A stretch of DNA of 64,000 nt from assembly GCF_000772955.1 (NCBI RefSeq), contig NZ_JPVO01000052.1, forward strand, positions 173,309-237,308. Direction: 5' to 3'. The stretch is from Ureibacillus sinduriensis BLB-1 = JCM 15800. GTDB lineage: Bacteria; Bacillota; Bacilli; Bacillales_A; Planococcaceae. A model generated the notes under the pieces. The model had not been told where the DNA came from and searched no databases. It saw nothing but the letters and a program-made list of their open reading frames with translations. This document shows, piece by piece, positions 38,968 to 47,538 of the stretch (position 1 is the stretch's first letter; every line of letters begins with the position of its first letter). Both the position numbers and the translations under genes were made by a program.

Positions 38968-39310
38968 TCACTAATCTCCTAAAATAGTTAATAGTTTGCC
39001 AATAAGCTGAGATTAAGTATATCAGCCTTTTTATAACTAGAATAGCTAATTTTGTAGAAAATATAATACTTTGGTAACATTCGAAGAGCAATCTATAATA
39101 TTCAATACCTATTTTTTACTTATTTGTATGAAGTTTGCTTCATACTTCTTTCAACCACACAAAAACTCCCCTTATCTTTATCATTAAGAAGATCGAACAA
39201 TTGGGCAATCATTTTCACGGTATGATTGTTTCTTAAAATCTGCATTCCAAATGTAGTTACGCTTCTAACACTCCATTCAAAAAGGTGGTCAACGTTATGT
39301 ATAAAAAAAA
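38968..39310. other. Gene-poor gap between the SLH gene and yciC, with an open stretch lacking a start codon
   Basis: No recognisable gene. On the minus strand 39120-39299 reads as about 59 uninterrupted codons (containing WSVRSVTTFGMQIL and MIAQLFDLLND) ending in TAA, but no ATG, GTG or TTG with a ribosome site opens it. It may be a gene remnant or chance. Confidence 0.4.
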
Positions 39311-39345
39311 CAGCAGATAACCTCCTTTTAGGGTTTATCTGCTGT
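39311..39345 (-). terminator. Terminator of the zinc-uptake operon
   Basis: CAGCAGATAA and TTATCTGCTG arms (with AACC/GGTT inside) form a long stem, followed on the minus strand by eight T. It lies 24 nt past the yciC stop. Confidence 0.9.
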
Positions 39346-39369
39346 CTAACTAGTACTTAAATTCGAACA

Positions 39370-40554
39370 CTAATCTCCATCAAAAGTAAACTTAGGAAGT
39401 GGGTCAATGAATTTGCTCCAATCTTCCTTCATTTCTGAATCGGTTAATAAACACTCATCTAATTCATGTTCAATTTTATTTTGGTCCAATTCGATTCCAA
39501 TCCAAACAATTTCTGTTTGGCGATCGCCGAAAATAGGATCCCATCTATCTTTTAAAGACGGATCTTCTTGGAACTCTATCTCTTGCTCTTCAGAAGCCAA
39601 GCTTGCTACCCACTCTCCACCACCTTGAAACTGTACTGAGGCTCCTGCTTGCGATATTATACCAGGGATAGTACGACTGGCTAACCAAAAAAAGCCTTTT
39701 CCACGCACAATTCCAGCCGGCAATTCTTCTAACCATTGATACCATCTCTCAGGATGGAAAGGCCGCTTCCTGCGATAAACAAAAGATGTGATACCATACT
39801 CCACTGTTTCAGGTGTATGTTCTTCATTTAGTTCTTTTATCCATCCAGCACTGCTACTTGCTTGGTCGAAATCAAATAAATGACGATTCAATAAGATATT
39901 TGGGGAGATTACTCCACCTTCAACAATATGCTGTTCTGCTGCCGGGTTGATTTTTGATAAAAATGCTTGGAATGTCTCTAAATATTCCGCTGTAACTAAA
40001 TCTGTTTTCGTAATACAAAAAATATTCGCAAATTCAAGCTGATCAATTAATAAATCGGAAACGTCCCGTTGATCTGATGGATCATCAGTTTGTTGGCGTT
40101 CTAATAAGGTTTCGCCACTTTCGTAGTCTTTCCAAAATCGGAATGAATCCACAACCGTAATCATCGTATCAAGATAACAATGAGCCGTTAAGTCTATTCC
40201 TGTTTCCTCATTAATATAAGTAAATGTTTGAGCGACAGGTATCGGTTCGCTTATACCTGTTGATTCAATAACGATGCCCTCAATGTCCCCTTGTTGCACT
40301 AATTTTTCCACTTCAATCATTAAATCTTCACGCAATGTGCAACAGATACAGCCATTTGAAAGTTCTACAAGTTTTTCGGTAGTTCTCGAAAAGCCTTGTT
40401 GTTCAACTAGTTGCATATCAATATTTACTTCACTCATATCATTGACAATGACAGCTAACTTTTTGCCTTCCCGATTTTGTAATAGGTAGTTTAAGATAGT
40501 CGTTTTACCAGCACCTAAATAACCACTAAGTACGGTAACAGGTATTTTTTTCAT
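39370..40554 (-). CDS. yciC: Zinc-regulated COG0523 GTPase metallochaperone (YciC/ZagA type)
   Basis: 394 residues from ATG 40554 (GGAG six bases upstream; nine upstream codons are rejected). The N-terminal G3E GTPase has Walker A GYLGAGKTT, switch ESTGISEPIPVA and the metal-binding motif GCICCTLREDL (CxCC). A CobW C-terminal domain follows (FHPERWYQWLEELPAGIVRGKGFFW, quoted in part). Length and motifs match B. subtilis YciC/ZagA, which delivers zinc under starvation, for instance to FolE. It begins 1 nt after the znuB stop, so it is coupled to the transporter. Confidence 0.93.
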   Translation of the reverse strand: MKKIPVTVLSGYLGAGKTTILNYLLQNREGKKLAVIVNDMSEVNIDMQLVEQQGFSRTTEKLVELSNGCICCTLREDLMIEVEKLVQQGDIEGIVIESTGISEPIPVAQTFTYINEETGIDLTAHCYLDTMITVVDSFRFWKDYESGETLLERQQTDDPSDQRDVSDLLIDQLEFANIFCITKTDLVTAEYLETFQAFLSKINPAAEQHIVEGGVISPNILLNRHLFDFDQASSSAGWIKELNEEHTPETVEYGITSFVYRRKRPFHPERWYQWLEELPAGIVRGKGFFWLASRTIPGIISQAGASVQFQGGGEWVASLASEEQEIEFQEDPSLKDRWDPIFGDRQTEIVWIGIELDQNKIEHELDECLLTDSEMKEDWSKFIDPLPKFTFDGD

Positions 40555-40555
40555 A

Positions 40556-41374
40556 TTATTCTCCGATTCTTTTAAAAACAACTTCTTTTGTTTTTTTATA
40601 TAATAGCGTCAGTAAGATACCAAGTACCATACAAAGCGCAATACTAGCACCGGGTGGTGTGCCAATTTTATAAGAACTTACCAGTCCTAAAAATGTACAA
40701 ATAATTGAAACGAGACTAGCAATTGCAAACACAAAACGAAAACGCGTCGTTAATTGGATTGCAATGGCAGCCGGGAGAATGATGATTGCCGAAACAAGAA
40801 GCATACCAATCATCGGAATCATCATCGATATAAATAACCCAATTACTGCACTGAATGAAAACGAGAGCCATTTTGTCTGGATGCCGGATACTTTTGCGAC
40901 ATCTTCATTAAAAATCATCGTATAAAGTGCCCGTTTGGTGATCATGAAATATAGAAATATTCCAATCCCGATTACTAAAAATTCGATTATCTGTTGTTGT
41001 GTGACTGTGATAATTGAACCGAATAAGTATTGATCCATTGTTTTTGAACCTTTTGGGCTAATCGACATTAAACATAGCGCGATTGATAAGCCCGAGGCCA
41101 TCAGTATTGCTATCGAAACATCTGAATAGCTTTTAAAACGTGCCCTTAAAAATTCGATTAATAATGCCCCTAAAATGACGATGATTATACTTACCCATTC
41201 CGGTTGGCTGCCTATCACCAGGCCAATCGCCACACCCGCTAAAGCGATATGGCTTAATGTATCTGCAATCAGTGACTGTTTCCTCATAATGAGGAACACA
41301 CCGATAATTGGTGCAATCAAGGCGATAAGCATCCCTGCAATCAAAGCCCGTTGCATAAAAGCTAATTCAAACAA
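40556..41374 (-). CDS. znuB: Zinc ABC transporter permease ZnuB
   Basis: 272 residues, read from TTG 41374 (AAGG upstream), overlapping znuC by 13 nt. It is an ABC-3 family permease with seven or eight membrane segments. Family signatures are ALIAGMLIALIAPIIGVFLIMRKQSLIADTLSHIALAGVAIG (quoted in part), with the cytoplasmic ADTLSHIALAGV loop, and a C-terminal LGLVSSYKIGTPPGASIAL. It forms the path for zinc supplied by ZnuA. Confidence 0.93.
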   Translation of the reverse strand: MFELAFMQRALIAGMLIALIAPIIGVFLIMRKQSLIADTLSHIALAGVAIGLVIGSQPEWVSIIIVILGALLIEFLRARFKSYSDVSIAILMASGLSIALCLMSISPKGSKTMDQYLFGSIITVTQQQIIEFLVIGIGIFLYFMITKRALYTMIFNEDVAKVSGIQTKWLSFSFSAVIGLFISMMIPMIGMLLVSAIIILPAAIAIQLTTRFRFVFAIASLVSIICTFLGLVSSYKIGTPPGASIALCMVLGILLTLLYKKTKEVVFKRIGE

Positions 41375-42006
41375 GTATCTTGCCTTCTTTCAAGTTGGAT
41401 AATTTGATCGATGTATGGTTTCAATTCTTTTATATGATGAGTAATGATAACGATGGTCACATGGGGGCACATATTTTTTAATGTTTCATAAAATACATTT
41501 CTCATTTTTTCATCCATACCTGTTGTTGGTTCATCCAGCAGCAACATATCTGGTTGTGACATAAAGGCTCTTGCTACACACGCTTTTTGTTTCTGCCCTC
41601 CAGAAAGTTTACCAATTGGTCGATCTACAACGTTTTGCAATTCAAATACGTCGATTAGTTTTTTAGCTCTTTCTTTATCTTCTTTTGTTATTCGTTCATA
41701 CCACTTTTTGGACTTCCATGAACCGGAAACAATGAATTCAAAAACTGTGCTAGGAAAATCCTGCTCAATTGAAGAAATTTGCTGCGGCACATAACTTACA
41801 TTCAAGTTTACCGGCCATAACCGGGTTCCTTTCCATGGTTTTAACAGTCCCAATAAAAGCTTCATGGCAGTAGTTTTCGCAGCACCATTCTCCCCGGTAA
41901 TTGCCACAAAATCACCCTGTTGGATTGAAAACGATAGATTTTCAATGACCACATTCCCCAAATATCCAAAAGTTACATTTTCTAAGCCAATCGTTGCCTC
42001 AGTCAT
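41362..42006 (-). CDS. znuC: Zinc ABC transporter ATP-binding protein ZnuC
   Basis: 214 residues. Walker A is GENGAAKTTAMK; the usual GxxGxGK has Ala in place of the second-last Gly (GAAKTT rather than GSGKTT). The ABC signature is LSGGQKQKACVARAF and Walker B is MLLLDEPTTGMD, with the switch His in VIITHH. It lies 13 nt downstream of znuA and overlaps znuB. The altered Walker A is worth a check, although the Lys and following Thr are kept. Confidence 0.92.
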   Translation of the reverse strand: MTEATIGLENVTFGYLGNVVIENLSFSIQQGDFVAITGENGAAKTTAMKLLLGLLKPWKGTRLWPVNLNVSYVPQQISSIEQDFPSTVFEFIVSGSWKSKKWYERITKEDKERAKKLIDVFELQNVVDRPIGKLSGGQKQKACVARAFMSQPDMLLLDEPTTGMDEKMRNVFYETLKNMCPHVTIVIITHHIKELKPYIDQIIQLERRQDTCLN

Positions 42007-42019
42007 CCCTTTTCATCCT

Positions 42020-43483
42020 TTATTTTAAAGCTTCTTGGAGCACCGTTAAATTCTCTTCCATGATGCTGATATACGATTCACTATTCTTTTCGTTTTCTTC
42101 ACTTAAACCTTCCAGTGTATTGAGTACGGCTGTCTTGGCATTTAGCTCATTGGCTAGTGTTTCGGCAACCTTGGAAGATGCATTTTCTTCAAAGAAAATG
42201 GTGTTAATGTTATGCTCTTTTGCGAATTCTTTTAGTTCATTTAACTGCATGGCACTTGGTTCAGCATCTGGAGATAAACCAGCAATAGGAACTTGTGTCA
42301 ATCCATATGAATGTGCTAAATAACCAAAAGCTGCATGTTGGGTGATAATTTCTTTATTCCCTACATTAGTTAAAGCTGTTTCAAACTTGCTATCTAACTC
42401 TTGCAACTTCTCAATATAGTTATTTTTATTTTCCTCATAGATTTCTTTATTTTCCGGCGCAACTTTTATTAATTCGTTCGCAATATTTTCAACTTCTTTT
42501 ATTGCCATTTTCGGGCTTAACCATAAGTGTGGATCAAATTCATGGTGATGTTCATGATGTCCATCTTCATGCTCTTGAGTTTCTCCCTCATGTTCATGCT
42601 GCTCATCTTTATGGTCATGGGTTTCTCCTTCATGGTCATGCTGTTCACTTCCATGCTCATGGGTTTCCCCCTCATGGTCATGCTGTTCACTTCCATGCTC
42701 ATGGGTTTCCCCCTCATGGTCATGCTGTTCACTTCCATGCTCATGGGTTTCCCCCTCATGGTCATGCTGTTCACTTCCATGCTCATGGGTTTCCCCCTCA
42801 TGGTCATGCTGTTCACTTCCATGCTCATGGGTTTCCCCCTCATGGTCATGCTGTTCACTTCCATGCTCATGGGTTTCCCCCTCATGGTCATGCTGTTCAC
42901 TTCCATGCTCATGGGTTTCCCCCTCATGGTCATGCTGTTCACTTCCATGCTCATGGGTTTCCCCCTCATGGTCATGCTGTTCACTTCCATGCTCATGGGT
43001 TTCCCCCTCATGGTCATGCTGTTCACTTCCATGCTCATGGGTTTCCCCCTCATGGTCGTCTTCGCCATGAACATGCTCCCCTGCTGTGAATGGGAGTAAA
43101 TCAATGCCCATAGAAGCGTCAATTATAGCTAGATTTTTTGTATCAACGGTTTCTTCCACTTTACCGATCCAAGTTTCCATATTTTCATTGTTAAAAATAA
43201 GTGCGTCCGCGTTTTGAATTCGTTCTAAATCTTTCGCTGCAGGTTCCCAATCATGAGGTTCTACCGAGGAAGGAATAAGCATTGTCACTTCTGCTGTATC
43301 CCCTGCTATTTGTTTTGTAAATTCGTACATCGGATAAAAACTTGTTACGATTTCAAGTTTTTCGTTCTCACTTACACTCTGGGAGTCATTCTCTAACTGC
43401 TTCTCCGTTTCGTCAGTGGCTTGACATCCAGCAAATAGTACAGATGTCGCTAGTACAGACGTATATAATAATTTTTTATTCAT
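42020..43483 (-). CDS. znuA: Zinc-binding lipoprotein ZnuA/AdcA with a giant His-rich loop
   Basis: 487 residues, against about 310-320 for typical relatives. The lipobox is LFAGCQAT (Cys about 20). The cluster A-I fold is seen as IVTSFYPMYEFTKQIAGDTAEVTMLIP (quoted in part), PHDWEPAAKDLERIQNADAL, then after the insert FDPHLWLSPKMAIKEVENIA, QHAAFGYLAHSYGL and IFFEENASSKVAETLANE, with three His and a Glu as zinc ligands. The insert is residues about 138-305. It is almost all His, Glu, Asp and Gly, made of ten identical 14-residue units plus degenerate flanking ones. The loop is thought to capture zinc. The ribosome site is AAAGGAG. Confidence 0.95.
   Translation of the reverse strand: MNKKLLYTSVLATSVLFAGCQATDETEKQLENDSQSVSENEKLEIVTSFYPMYEFTKQIAGDTAEVTMLIPSSVEPHDWEPAAKDLERIQNADALIFNNENMETWIGKVEETVDTKNLAIIDASMGIDLLPFTAGEHVHGEDDHEGETHEHGSEQHDHEGETHEHGSEQHDHEGETHEHGSEQHDHEGETHEHGSEQHDHEGETHEHGSEQHDHEGETHEHGSEQHDHEGETHEHGSEQHDHEGETHEHGSEQHDHEGETHEHGSEQHDHEGETHEHGSEQHDHEGETHDHKDEQHEHEGETQEHEDGHHEHHHEFDPHLWLSPKMAIKEVENIANELIKVAPENKEIYEENKNNYIEKLQELDSKFETALTNVGNKEIITQHAAFGYLAHSYGLTQVPIAGLSPDAEPSAMQLNELKEFAKEHNINTIFFEENASSKVAETLANELNAKTAVLNTLEGLSEENEKNSESYISIMEENLTVLQEALK
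42631..43050 (-). repeat. Ten perfect tandem 42-bp repeats within znuA
   Basis: 420 bp equals exactly 10 x 42 bp. Each unit encodes EGETHEHGSEQHDH, and the ten copies look identical at the DNA level. The flanking units (EGETHDHKDEQHEH and EGETQEHEDGHHEH on the C-terminal side) are diverged. Copy identity points to recent expansion by slippage or unequal recombination, so copy number is probably variable. Confidence 0.95.
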
Positions 43484-43644
43484 TTTAATCTCCTTTATAA
43501 TACATGTGTTACTGAATCGTCGAGGGGGTCCATATAAATCGAAACAATACCCTCAACCTTTCATGAAGCAAGTCGCATTTTTGTTAAAGGTAATACGACC
43601 ATCACCAAATTAAGACTTATTTCAGACAACACTATGAATATATT

Positions 43645-45270
43645 TCACATCGTTTCCATCAGAAAGAGTATGAGGGCAAAAATGGCAACACTGGCGCCAC
43701 TCGTCACCATTTGCTTACCTGCAATGAGTGAAGCCTCCTTTAGCGAAAGCTCTTTGGCTATTTTCATTAACGTTACAAGACAAGCAGTAAACGTGCTGCA
43801 TAAAAAGACGACGATGAATAATTCTCCTGTTGGGATGAGTTCAAGAAAATGACCTCCATCCTGGTTTAACAAAAGAATGCCATCTTTGCGGAATAAACTG
43901 GCGATAAATGCGGGCGCAATTTGTTCAGATAACCCAACCATCGTAAGAAGCGGAGTGGCAAGTAAAATTAAACCAGACATCCACCCTGTAACTTCCATTA
44001 AGGAAGCAACTAAGCAAATCAGTAAAAATATCGGCATCGCCTGAAACACAAATTGGCCGATGACCGGTTTAATTCGATACGTTATTGTATTAAAGGAAGG
44101 CCATTGCAAAAACGAGTTATGTTGTCTTAACTTTGGTAACTTCACATTTTTGCTCCATATTTTCACATGAATTAAAGAAATCACCGTCAATGCCATCATA
44201 TAAGGAATAACTAGCAATATATGACCAGAAGCCCCAAAAATAGAGAGGGTTGCCCCCATTTGATAACTACAAGCTGAACCAAACGAAATAACAGAAATAC
44301 AATTTTTTCTCGAACAAATATTGCAGCTGCGGGTGGCTTCTATCGCTACAACATTACAACCAAACCCATTGATGATGGGGACAAGATCTTGTCCTGTAAG
44401 CCCAAATTTGTGCATTAAGGGATCAAGTGCATCCGTAATGCGGTCCTTCAACCCGCTTTCTTCCGTAATTGCCACAGTTAATGAAAAAAGCAGGACAACC
44501 GGAAAAGCCCAGACAAAAGAATAAGTGCCCAAGGTGACGAGGCCATAATCACCTAAAAGCAATGTGTATATCAGATTCGGTAAACGCAAACCCCAATTTG
44601 CCAATGATTCCATCATATGAGATTCAACAAAGGATTCCGCCCTGCTCGAAAATTGGTAAGCTAGAAAAATAGGCAACGCATAGATTAATATTAATGTGAT
44701 GATCGCAGAAAACGGACCAACCCATTGCCGTTGAAAAAATGTTTTAGATGCTTTCACCTTTTTCAATGGCAATTGACCGATTTTACTCACTTCTTCTTTA
44801 GTGACATACCTCGCGTTTGAATGAATAGATTTCAACTTTTCCGTTTCACGGGTTCGACTATCGACTATGTACAATGGGAAACTATTGGTTTCTTTGAAAT
44901 TAGATAGTAATTCCTTAGAAGCAAAGTCCATCTTGTCTTTGAAGGTGGCGATAAGAACAATAGGTACTTTATAAAGATTGAAGAGACTTTCGAGTGCTTG
45001 AAGTTCTTCCGCAAAATGAGTTCCCCTTACTACGAGCCAAAGTTGATCTGCAGATGATACTGTTTTGTGGGTATATTGACTTGTTGTTAGCTCGCTTCCC
45101 ATACGAATTCCTGGTGTATCGACATAAAACTTACTACCGTCTTCCACTTCAGCGATTTTTGAAGTGGCACCTTTGATATTAGACCCTTTCGCAAGAAACT
45201 TATGAGGAGCCAGTTCATTCAATAAAGTCGTCTTGCCGGAGGATTCTAAACCAACTAATACAATTTTCAT
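43645..45270 (-). CDS. FeoB-like GTPase/nucleoside-recognition membrane protein in the zinc cluster
   Basis: 541 residues from ATG 45270 (AGGGGGG seven bases upstream; the upstream 36 codons lie inside the previous gene). An N-terminal small GTPase-like domain (IVLVGLESSGKTTLLNEL; YVDTPGIRMGSE; about 1-175) is followed by two gate-domain modules with about nine helices. These include GQDLVPIINGFGCNVVAIEATRSC (quoted in part) and CNICSRKNCISVISFGSACSYQMG. FeoB carries ferrous iron, but no FeoA is present and the neighbours are all zinc genes, so a role in zinc or another divalent metal is inferred. The Cys-rich NICSRKNC segment is a possible metal-binding site. Confidence 0.8.
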   Translation of the reverse strand: MKIVLVGLESSGKTTLLNELAPHKFLAKGSNIKGATSKIAEVEDGSKFYVDTPGIRMGSELTTSQYTHKTVSSADQLWLVVRGTHFAEELQALESLFNLYKVPIVLIATFKDKMDFASKELLSNFKETNSFPLYIVDSRTRETEKLKSIHSNARYVTKEEVSKIGQLPLKKVKASKTFFQRQWVGPFSAIITLILIYALPIFLAYQFSSRAESFVESHMMESLANWGLRLPNLIYTLLLGDYGLVTLGTYSFVWAFPVVLLFSLTVAITEESGLKDRITDALDPLMHKFGLTGQDLVPIINGFGCNVVAIEATRSCNICSRKNCISVISFGSACSYQMGATLSIFGASGHILLVIPYMMALTVISLIHVKIWSKNVKLPKLRQHNSFLQWPSFNTITYRIKPVIGQFVFQAMPIFLLICLVASLMEVTGWMSGLILLATPLLTMVGLSEQIAPAFIASLFRKDGILLLNQDGGHFLELIPTGELFIVVFLCSTFTACLVTLMKIAKELSLKEASLIAGKQMVTSGASVAIFALILFLMETM

Positions 45271-45280
45271 TAGATCCCCC

Positions 45281-46381
45281 CTAGCAAGCACAGTCTTTTT
45301 CACAACATGACAAATCATCCAAATACATGGAAGAAGATTTATATAACTCAAAAACAGAGGCGGTATGTTCCAATCCATGCCGTTTAAAAATTTCTTCTGC
45401 TACAATCGCAAAACGTTGTCTAAATTTATAAATAAAACAAAAAATCGTATTCGATTGACGTACGCTCGGCCCAATTAAAAATACAGATGGAGCAACGGTC
45501 GATTCATCTTTATCGGTTAAGAAAGGAAGTCCTTCTTCATTCCATTCAAACAAGTGCGCGAATTGTTTTGCACCATTACTAAAACCGGTACAAATAATTG
45601 GCTCCCATTCGGTTTCGACGCACTCACCATCCTCAAACTTTATACAATATCCATTTATTTCATCGTTTTTTTCAACCGAAACAGCCCGTTTCTGCGGATG
45701 CTCCACAATCTTTTTGGAAATAACCGGTATACTTAAACGTTCTCTCGTGAAAGGGGATAAAGTCCTACTCGGGTCAACTTCCGTATCAAACCATGTACTT
45801 GCCGGATAGTATACATCGACCGACTTCCCTTCAGCTGCTAGGTGATAAGCAGCATCCGCCGCACTTTCCCCGCCGCCTATAATTACTCTTGGCCCTTCAA
45901 GTTCGGCCCATGAAACAACGTCTCCGTAATGAACTCCATAAGAAAAAGGGCGTTTAGGGAATTGGAACTCCCCACAAGCTACAATGACGGAAGTTGAATA
46001 AAAACCATCTCCGTCCTCACTTGTTTGTATCCAGTATTGTTCCCCCTTTTTTTCTATCCGGTAAACATTTGTATTTTCTTGCACAGGCAATTCGAAATGC
46101 CCCGTAATTAAATCGAGATAATCCCCGTACTCTTCACCCGATAAATGCTCTTTTCCGAAGGTATAAGCCGGTGAAGTATCGGGCAGAATGGCATTCAAAT
46201 CCAACTGACCAAATCCATGGGCTGTAAAAGAAGGCGTGATGAGCCTTGTCTCAATGGGCCATTGAAAAAAAGTCGAGCCCACTATATCCCTTTCAAGAAT
46301 CACAAAATCGGTAATTCCGCTTTGCTTCAGCAAGACCCCCATCCCAATGCCGGCCGGTCCTCCACCAATAATAGTAATCAT
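45281..46381 (-). CDS. FAD-dependent pyridine-nucleotide oxidoreductase in the zinc cluster
   Basis: 366 residues. The N-terminal FAD motif is IIGGGPAGIGMGVLL (residues 4-18). A second dinucleotide motif is VIIGGGESAADAAYHLA (about 165-181), and a late FSNGAKQF/VFLIGPSVRQ block follows. The layout is that of flavin monooxygenase/thioredoxin reductase-like proteins, without a CxxC redox pair in the usual place. The extreme C terminus is Cys-rich (SCCEKDCAC), a likely metal site. It is the first gene of the minus-strand unit with the FeoB-like protein 10 nt downstream, and a Zur-type palindrome lies 81 nt before its start. The substrate is not known. Confidence 0.8.
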   Translation of the reverse strand: MITIIGGGPAGIGMGVLLKQSGITDFVILERDIVGSTFFQWPIETRLITPSFTAHGFGQLDLNAILPDTSPAYTFGKEHLSGEEYGDYLDLITGHFELPVQENTNVYRIEKKGEQYWIQTSEDGDGFYSTSVIVACGEFQFPKRPFSYGVHYGDVVSWAELEGPRVIIGGGESAADAAYHLAAEGKSVDVYYPASTWFDTEVDPSRTLSPFTRERLSIPVISKKIVEHPQKRAVSVEKNDEINGYCIKFEDGECVETEWEPIICTGFSNGAKQFAHLFEWNEEGLPFLTDKDESTVAPSVFLIGPSVRQSNTIFCFIYKFRQRFAIVAEEIFKRHGLEHTASVFELYKSSSMYLDDLSCCEKDCAC

Positions 46382-46461
46382 TTTTATACCTCCTCATCGG
46401 GCTGTTTTACAATAACTAAAAACAGCCCGAAATTTCCATTCGAATAAAGTTACACTATTCC

Positions 46462-46482
46462 AAAACGTAATTATTACGATTT
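46462..46482 (-). promoter_or_regulatory. Zur-type operator upstream of the flavoprotein-FeoB-like unit
   Basis: A core of CGTAATTATTACG (perfect 6-1-6 palindrome) is flanked by AAA and ATTT, matching the Bacillus Zur box pattern TCGTAATNATTACGA. It lies 81 nt before the flavoprotein start and may drive the whole zinc set down to yciC. Confidence 0.8.
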
Positions 46483-46616
46483 AAAAATGCGTAAATTTTT
46501 TTGTTTTCCTACTCAGGACAAACCACGGTTGTACACAATTCTTCCTGTGTCCCCTTCCCTTACTGAAGGCAAACATTAAAGGTTCGCATACTAACTCGTA
46601 ATAGTGATTCCAGTAA

Positions 46617-46970
46617 TTAATTCATGAACAAAAATACTTGCCTTCTATTATTTTCACAAGATGCTTCGATAAATTGATCCGTGTAATCAAGCCATTTTAA
46701 TTTTTCACAGCGCTCTTCGATTCTTTCGGCAAGTTCATCTTCTATTTCGTTCATTAATTCGGCAACCGTGTTGAAAGGCATATTAAAATACCGGCTTGCT
46801 ATCGCATAGGGGGAATGCGCTTTAAAAACTCGAAGATACTCATCCACTGAATTTGATTTTTCAACCAGGCTGTCTTCAATGTCGATAATGAACTGATACA
46901 GCTGCCTCTTATCGTCAGGAAGTTTTTTCACTTCACTTTTTAATAATAATTCCAATATCTGCTCATTCAT
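46617..46970 (-). CDS. Small hypothetical protein with HTH-like segment
   Basis: 117 residues, acidic and helical, with no signal peptide or membrane span. The start ATG 46970 has GGGG upstream. SPYAIASRYFNMPFNTVAELMNEIEDELAERIEERCEKL (quoted in part) looks like a helix-turn-helix followed by a charged helix, as in sigma-like or phage-type regulators. It stands between the Zur-regulated flavoprotein unit and rpsN, in the same direction as both. I do not recognise the family. Confidence 0.7.
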   Translation of the reverse strand: MNEQILELLLKSEVKKLPDDKRQLYQFIIDIEDSLVEKSNSVDEYLRVFKAHSPYAIASRYFNMPFNTVAELMNEIEDELAERIEERCEKLKWLDYTDQFIEASCENNRRQVFLFMN

Positions 46971-47033
46971 TTTCTGCCGTCCCCTTTTTCATAAACCCTA
47001 TTTCTTCGTCAAACAACAGTGTTAGTGCTTTGA

Positions 47034-47303
47034 TTACCAGCTGGACTTTTTCACGCCTGGAATCTGTCCTTTGTGGGCCAACTCCCGAAACGCGATACGG
47101 GAAAGTCCAAATTTCCGCATATAGCCTCTCGGTCTTCCCGTCATTTCACAGCGATTTTTCAAGCGCGAAGGTGAAGAGTCCCTTGGCAATTTAGCCAACG
47201 CCTTATAATCTCCCTTTTCTTTCAACTCTTTTCTCAGTTCGGCGTATCGAGCCACCATTTCCCTTTGTTTTTGATCTCGTACGACCTTTGACTTTTTAGC
47301 CAT
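47034..47303 (-). CDS. rpsN: Zinc-independent ribosomal protein S14 (alternative paralog)
   Basis: 89 residues, the length of the longer, zinc-free C-minus S14 form (the zinc-binding form is about 61). It has [44 protein letters not shown] (quoted in part). Only one Cys is present, so no zinc ribbon. Under zinc starvation this copy replaces the zinc-containing S14, which frees zinc. An ideal AAGGAGG precedes it and a Zur-type box lies 74 nt upstream. Confidence 0.95.
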   Translation of the reverse strand: MAKKSKVVRDQKQREMVARYAELRKELKEKGDYKALAKLPRDSSPSRLKNRCEMTGRPRGYMRKFGLSRIAFRELAHKGQIPGVKKSSW

Positions 47304-47376
47304 GTTGTTTCCTCCTTGGTTTAATTGAATGAGATGAAATTGTTCCGTCCCTCCACTTCATAAAACTTCATTGTGT

Positions 47377-47397
47377 AAATAGTAATGATTACGCTTT
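47377..47397 (-). promoter_or_regulatory. Zur-type operator upstream of alternative rpsN
   Basis: The core AGTAATGATTACG, flanked by AAAT and CTTT, keeps the palindromic spacing of the Zur box. It lies 74 nt before rpsN. Confidence 0.8.
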
Positions 47398-47538
47398 GTA
47401 TAATATACAGGTTCCTTCTTTATTTCAAGTTTTTACTAACCGAAGGGTAAAAAGTTTTATCATTAAGGAAGCAATTCTTAGCGCAAACGTCAATCACTCC
47501 GTTATTTTCATTCAGGATTTTAATTGCCGCCCGAGATT

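Noticed and set aside
42631..43050. CRISPR-like appearance of regularly spaced identical units
   Set aside because: Units are contiguous with no unique spacers, and they code a continuous His-rich loop.
42502..43122. Long open frames on both strands across the znuA repeat (His-Ala-His-rich, Met-Ser-Met-rich and similar)
   Set aside because: They are by-products of the 42-bp repeat, whose length is a multiple of three so every frame stays open. Only the ZnuA frame has a signal peptide, ribosome site and conserved ends.
43645..45270. Calling the FeoB-like gene a ferrous iron transporter
   Set aside because: There is no FeoA, no Fur box, and the neighbours and the Zur-type box point to zinc. 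The iron role is left open but not asserted.
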